From NCBI GenBank assembly GCA_035048485.1, contig CM068589.1:9094869-9158868 (forward strand): a stretch of DNA of 64,000 nucleotides, written 5' to 3'. The position numbers and the translations under genes are program-made. The notes beneath the pieces were generated by a model. That model had not been told where the DNA came from, did not search any database, and saw nothing but the letters and a program-made list of their open reading frames with translations. Shown in pieces: positions 59,041 to 64,000 of this stretch (position 1 is its first letter; each line of letters opens with the position of its first letter). The stretch is from Pteria penguin. Taxonomy: Eukaryota > Mollusca > Bivalvia > Pterioida > Pteriidae.

Positions 59041-61957
59041 GAATGTAAAGATGATGGATAAATCCAAACCACAAGTCCAAAAATCATGAAACCATAGGAC
59101 ATACAAAATCAGTGAAAATGAAAAACAAATGGAAATTAACAAAATATGTCTACTTGAAGAGCATATGTGAACCCCTGTGATGGAGTGAGATCAGGTGCCC
59201 GGGGAGAGTGAGCATCTCCTGCTTGCTAGCAACACCCGTCACATATACCCCGTAGAAAGAGTCAAATCGTGTGAATTCCATATGTATCTATATATGGAGA
59301 AGTCGAAGTAGGTAACCTTCTAGTATAGAAGGTGTCAAATCTGTGTAAAGTGATCGGAATCGGTCTCAGTCCAGAATATCATTTAAAAGTCTAGATAACG
59401 AGATATTATATGGAGTAATAAGAGTCTCGTAACGACCGTAGAACTTCCTCAGTGACGATGCTAGTCTAGCACATATATAACCCTCGTCGAGCAGCTTAAC
59501 TGAAAGTCGCCTCGCCCTCAGAACAAAGTCATTGTAATTTGAACATGCTCTGGAATAACGTATTAACTGAGATATGAATACACCGTATGCGGGCGATGAT
59601 GGAATGTTGCTACTTATGAAAGGAAAGTTTGTGATAGCGAAATTGAAATCGTCACGTTTGTCATAGAGTGAGGTGTTCAATTGACCATTAATGTCGAAAG
59701 ACAACATAATATCTAAATACGAAGTAGAATTACTAGTTTCTGTGGTTTCTTTGACCTCCAGTTCACTTGGATAGATGATGCTAAGGTAATCCGCGAATGA
59801 AGGATTATTAATTGAAAGCAAGTCATCTATATATCTGTAAGTAAAATTGAAGCCAAGAGCCAATTGTTTTTTTCCTTGCGAAAGTAAAGACTGAATGAAC
59901 TCAGCTTCGTATGAATAAAGGAATATGTCAGCCAGAAGCGGAGCACAGTTAGTGCCCATTGGAATGCCGACAATTTGTTGAAAAACCTTACCTCCAAACA
60001 CCACAAAAATGTTATCGATAAGAAAGTTCAACATCTGAATGACGGCTGTTTCAGTGTATTTATTTTTGGAATCAGAATTTTCCAAAACAAAGTAAGTTTT
60101 ATCGTGGCCTATTACTATATATTTGAATTTGCGGCTTCCGTTTTTACTAGTAAATGCATTTTGAATAATTTCCGCTAATCTGTCTTTTAATTTCTGATGA
60201 GGGATCGTTGTGTACAGAGTCGAAAAGTCAAAAGACTTGATGGAGTGAATTTTAGTAAAACTTTTTGATTTTAGATGTTCTAACAACTCTTTTGAATTTT
60301 TAAGGATCCACATTTGATTAATTCCACTTCTGGAATATATTGTTTCGCAATATCTATGAAGGCCAGATTTAATTACTGATAATATTTTTGTGAGTAGCAT
60401 CGATACAGATTTTGTGGAACACTTCGAGGAACCAGCGATAAAGCGTTGTTTGTACGGAGTTTTGTGCATTTTTGGAATACAGTACAAATATGGAAGTTCT
60501 AAATTCAATTTATTTGAGTCAATACCAAACGTATTGAGGAAAGATTTATGATTCTCGAGTACTTCCGAAACCGAAAAGTTCGTGAGAGTAGGATTTCCTG
60601 CAGTTGAATTTAATCCTAATTCTTTCACTAGGCTGTCAAAGTAATATTTCTTACAATTAAATGTATAATTATTAGATGCTTTATCTGCTAGTGTAATGAT
60701 ATAATGTTTTTGGAGGAAGGTAAGTTCTCTGACAACATCAGGATCTTTAAAAATAGATTCGAATCTGGTGTTTACAGAACCTTGTAATTTTCTAATTTTT
60801 GATCTCAGCAGTACTGCAATAGATTTTATCCATTCCGAAAGAGTGTCGACTTGTACTTCCTCTCTTTTTGCCCATCGTGTGGCATATTCCTCGCAGCAGT
60901 TCATAATATTCTCAAAATTTTGGCTCCATGTGAATGATCTGGGTTCTCTGTATTTTGGGCCTTTAAGTAAAAGTTCTCTTAATTTAGTGTTTTTAACTAT
61001 ATCGAGATCACCAGTAATGACATGGCCACAAGGAGAATATACGAAATTAGATGAGGAACATGCACACGGTTGAGAATGGCATGCAGAGTTGCTAAGATCA
61101 AGACACTGTAGAAACCCTTTGTAATTATAAATTTTGGATGCAACTGATGGCGTGTAGCTATAGGAAATACATGGCGGATCTTTGTTTTTGAAATATGGAG
61201 GTATTTTCTCTAAAACAGACTTATGATTTAAAATTTGGCCGAAATTTAAATAATCAATGCCTTTATTTGCAAATTTAATTTTGATGAAAGGGCGATTAGA
61301 TTTTTCCATAGAAATATCGGACTTGACGGGACGAAAAAGTCTAGCGGTCGATATGTCCATAATAATGCCATCTAGTCTATACTCTGCAGAGCTTATATCA
61401 GTAAATATACGGTGTCTGGACGATACGTACAACTCGTGTAATTTTCTGAGTGAAGTAGAATAAAGTTTTGTACGAATGTGATGAAGGCCCAAAGGTTTAT
61501 TTATAAATGGCAAAAGAGCATCAAAGGAAATATTATGTATTTCAGGTTTGTTGTATTTGCGTGTACCATGACTTTGATGCCTCCTCTGGCTTTTGTTGAA
61601 TAAACCGAGTACGTTAACTGATTGACACGCAGGACTAGTGAGATTACCAATGCTACTAATATTGTCATTGCATCCATAAGGCGAAGCAGTGCCGAGACGT
61701 CTTATCCAGTATTCTTCTCTTTTCCGACGAAAAGGAGTGCTCAAATTGGCATTGTTTGTGGGGTGATATATTTTTTCTATAATTCTCATTTTCATTGAGA
61801 GAAAAGAGTGGTCAGGCTGGTTGAAGTGGCGATAGAGTAATTGGTTTCCAGCACAATTTATTTTGGACCTGTGACCTGATACTCTTGTACGGAGTTGTCC
61901 CTTTGTCTCTCCAACATATATTAATCCACAGAGTGAACACTCAATACCGTATGATAT
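59041..61957 (-). mobile_element. Penelope-like element with N-terminal GIY-YIG (copy 2)
   Basis: Minus-strand element: open frame 61957-59366, then tail 59365-59041 with the same terminus as the other copies. The 5' end is lost just before the nuclease start. It matches copy 1 (29772-32007) closely over the shared part. Confidence 0.9.
59366..61957 (-). CDS. Penelope-like polyprotein: GIY-YIG nuclease plus reverse transcriptase
   Basis: 863 residues open on the minus strand; the first ATG is at 61795, but homology extends to 61957, so the original start is lost. Order: GIY-YIG nuclease (ISYGIECSLCGLIYVGET, then YHPTNNANLSTPFRRKREEY); a linker with CxC (QPCACSSSNF); and the reverse transcriptase with PKMHKTPYKQRFIAGS, SFDFSTLYTTIPH, GIPMGTNCAPLLADI and YRYIDDL. 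The nuclease lies in front of the RT, unlike classical Penelope elements where it is at the C-terminus. This fits the Naiad group described in invertebrates. All RT catalytic motifs are intact. It would nick DNA and prime reverse transcription at the target. Confidence 0.85.
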   Translation of the reverse strand: MSYGIECSLCGLIYVGETKGQLRTRVSGHRSKINCAGNQLLYRHFNQPDHSFLSMKMRIIEKIYHPTNNANLSTPFRRKREEYWIRRLGTASPYGCNDNISSIGNLTSPACQSVNVLGLFNKSQRRHQSHGTRKYNKPEIHNISFDALLPFINKPLGLHHIRTKLYSTSLRKLHELYVSSRHRIFTDISSAEYRLDGIIMDISTARLFRPVKSDISMEKSNRPFIKIKFANKGIDYLNFGQILNHKSVLEKIPPYFKNKDPPCISYSYTPSVASKIYNYKGFLQCLDLSNSACHSQPCACSSSNFVYSPCGHVITGDLDIVKNTKLRELLLKGPKYREPRSFTWSQNFENIMNCCEEYATRWAKREEVQVDTLSEWIKSIAVLLRSKIRKLQGSVNTRFESIFKDPDVVRELTFLQKHYIITLADKASNNYTFNCKKYYFDSLVKELGLNSTAGNPTLTNFSVSEVLENHKSFLNTFGIDSNKLNLELPYLYCIPKMHKTPYKQRFIAGSSKCSTKSVSMLLTKILSVIKSGLHRYCETIYSRSGINQMWILKNSKELLEHLKSKSFTKIHSIKSFDFSTLYTTIPHQKLKDRLAEIIQNAFTSKNGSRKFKYIVIGHDKTYFVLENSDSKNKYTETAVIQMLNFLIDNIFVVFGGKVFQQIVGIPMGTNCAPLLADIFLYSYEAEFIQSLLSQGKKQLALGFNFTYRYIDDLLSINNPSFADYLSIIYPSELEVKETTETSNSTSYLDIMLSFDINGQLNTSLYDKRDDFNFAITNFPFISSNIPSSPAYGVFISQLIRYSRACSNYNDFVLRARRLSVKLLDEGYICARLASSLRKFYGRYETLITPYNISLSRLLNDILD

Positions 61958-63170
61958 TCATACTTATTTTACGTTTTCTTATCATGTGAAATGAAATTCA
62001 TATCGAACAATGATCAGTTTTGAAATATTGCTCTCGTGTTAAAAGACGCGGACGTACCACTTATTTTTACTTTTAAGTACATTTAGCTAAGACATCATAA
62101 TCAAATGGTTTCGGATTTACCCGGAAATCCTAAAGTATATGAGTGAAATCATTTATGCACGTGACATACGCGGGCTGTTGTCGTTTGCTATCCCTATGAT
62201 GTTTCAGCACATGTCCAGTATTTGTATAGAAATTGGTTTCTGTTTAGTCGAAATTGTTAAATAGTACATATGTATTGGGGGAAAGGGGGGGGGGGGGGTT
62301 CGCATATGTCTTTATATTCAGAGTACCACGATATGTACATGTAGTCAATGGTACACGTAACTACAGTATACATGCGTCTCTGTCGTTGTTTCGAACCTTG
62401 AGGAAGCAAGCAAGAATTGGTCTATATCTATAGAAAAATTGTAAAACAAAAATATAGAATACTATGACATATTAAAGTATCCGTTGAGGAAGATATTTTC
62501 TTATAATTTTCAGTAAAGAAATGTTTCATTGATTCCCTGTATTGATAGTTGACTAAAACGACACAAAATTTGTGGGAATGACTAAGTCATAAAAATGTAA
62601 AAAAAAAGTGTCTGAACTTTGATTTCAGAATAGAACTAACAGCAACATCATTTCTGAGGAAAGCCTGCCACATCACTCTGGTACATTCAGTTTGTTAACT
62701 AATGCAGTCGGAAATTTGTGAAATGGGGTCTCTTCTTGAATCTTGTGTCCCTCTCTTTGCACCCATCGCTTAATAGGTCTGGCCGAAAAGCAGTAACACT
62801 TGTAGGAGGTTTAAAGTTCCTCCTGTTTTATTTTCCCAAAATTCTCTTATCATAGAAATCCATAAAATCTTATAATAATATTTATATCTGCTTTTTTCAA
62901 TCTGTAATAAATTGCGAAAGACAAATCCTAAAGATTATGATTGTGTTCGATATATCTTCATGTATTTAAATTCATTGAAATCAGATCGAATACATAAAAG
63001 GGATATACTGCGAGCAACTAACACGTAGAAAGTCTTTATATAAACATTATATAGAAAATGGAAAAAATGGCAAGTCCGCATTAAATAAGATATAATTTCT
63101 ATTTCTTTGTTGGGGTCCGATTAGGTAATACTTTATGCAACCTAAGCATTGCGGGATATCTTACAAACAT

Positions 63171-63221
63171 GACACGTGGCCTCGGTTTTTCTGTCTCATC
63201 CTTAAGATTGATCTGCGCTGG
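63171..63221 (-). repeat. SINE family 1 relic
   Basis: GTGGCCTCGGTTTTTCTGTC and CTCATCC match the SINE body; the rest is lost. Confidence 0.5.
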
Positions 63222-63309
63222 CTGTATATCTATGTAAAAACATATACACTACAAAGATCATTATTGATATAAAAGTGAAGGACATTCAAATAAAGGTAAG
63301 ATAACTCTG

Positions 63310-63940
63310 AAATGTTTACAGGATTTCATGTAAAAAGATAGAGTCACCTCCCTTTGTATATAGTCGGCAATAACGAGATATAGGTGTTATTTAAACAAGA
63401 GCCAGTCTGTGTTCTCGACATTAAGTACGACAGGAAGAAAGCGTTGTTAATGGTTTAGGAATGAAAGGGAATGTTCTGACATATTACCTCCACCTTAATT
63501 TGATTAAGGATGACTTGACAGAGCTACTGGATCCTACTTCCTGGCCGTAAAATTTGCGCCATAATGACACTTTACACAGAAGGGCTGAACCTTATAGAAC
63601 TTACATAGAAGTAGATACGAGATCTGGCGTTATATCACAAGCATAAATAATGAGATCTGAATATAACACAAATGGTGTATAAGAAATATTACATTACACT
63701 TCATAATCATATATATATAGAGCATAAGGATGAAATAACTTTGTCATGATTACACGTCGACATACAGTGCTAGAGTTGTCTACCTTTCCATAGTTCAATA
63801 TCTAGATCGTGTTATCATATCTGGTGATCTAATTAAAAATAAAACCTATTGAAACATTTTTCATCACGCCGCGACATCAACAAATGTGACCTTGATACTC
63901 CGAGCAGATCTTTCGTACTACAATAATAAAACTGAGACAG
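63310..63940 (+). repeat. Dispersed repeat, copy B (partner 52070-52770)
   Basis: See 52070-52770. The same landmarks are in the same order. Confidence 0.55.
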
Positions 63941-64000
63941 GAAGTATAGCGTGGTTTTAGACTCTGAATTTTGATATAACACTTAAAAGGAGGGTTTCAT

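Larger units (their letters stand above)
61958..64000. other. Non-coding stretch to window end
   Basis: No gene supported. G-run at about 62278-62299, SINE relic at 63171-63221 and dispersed repeat copy at 63310-63940. Confidence 0.5.

Noticed and set aside
60768..61073. 101-residue plus-strand open frame (also found at 29971-30276 in minus orientation)
   Set aside because: Antisense shadow of the Penelope-like coding sequence, present in both copies for that reason.
61958..61972. UGA upstream of the GIY-YIG frame as selenocysteine codon
   Set aside because: Some clam Naiads encode selenoproteins, but a TAA follows two codons further upstream, so this is simply the truncated 5' end.

Overview
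This window is eukaryotic DNA, most likely from a bivalve mollusc. It is AT-rich and intron-rich, full of microsatellites, and carries several tRNA-derived SINEs of a kind I associate with bivalves. It also holds Penelope-like elements with an N-terminal GIY-YIG nuclease and a Polinton/Maverick. The species cannot be told from the sequence alone.

Layout. 1-1937: broken BEL/Pao retrotransposon, minus strand. 3555-22260: an 18.7-kb nest. The outer layer is a cut-and-paste DNA transposon of about 4.85 kb with 32-bp terminal inverted repeats and an intron-containing transposase-like gene. A 13.86-kb Polinton (6846-20702) sits inside one of its coding exons. 23025-26487: a second, older DNA transposon with long diverged inverted repeats and TTATAA at both edges. 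26616-26990: relic of a LINE C-terminus. 28434-29770: broken copy of a receptor gene, cut by a Penelope-like element (29772-32007). 35935-36500: 5' fragment of another Penelope-like element. 38249-46342: an intact-looking seven-exon host gene for a type I membrane receptor of 485 residues. 46343-59040: mostly non-coding, with SINEs, element tails and dispersed repeats. 59041-61957: the longest Penelope-like element, minus strand. The rest is without recognisable genes.

How the parts work together. The Polinton carries a virus-like set: double jelly-roll major capsid, penton-like minor capsid, adenain-like protease, packaging ATPase, retroviral-type integrase with chromodomain, and protein-primed type DNA polymerase B. 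The capsid and protease frames are intact. The integrase, ATPase and polymerase are broken by frameshifts, many in homopolymer runs, so the copy is either decaying or carries assembly errors. The polymerase also has two short GT-AG introns.

The host gene has a signal peptide, a non-canonical first and a more canonical second Ig-like ectodomain, one membrane span and a tyrosine-rich cytoplasmic tail with YxxL motifs and repeated NPY motifs. The nearby broken copy (signal-peptide exon, first ectodomain exon, matching upstream region) shows a local tandem duplication. I do not recognise it as a named family; it is the best candidate for undescribed host biology here.
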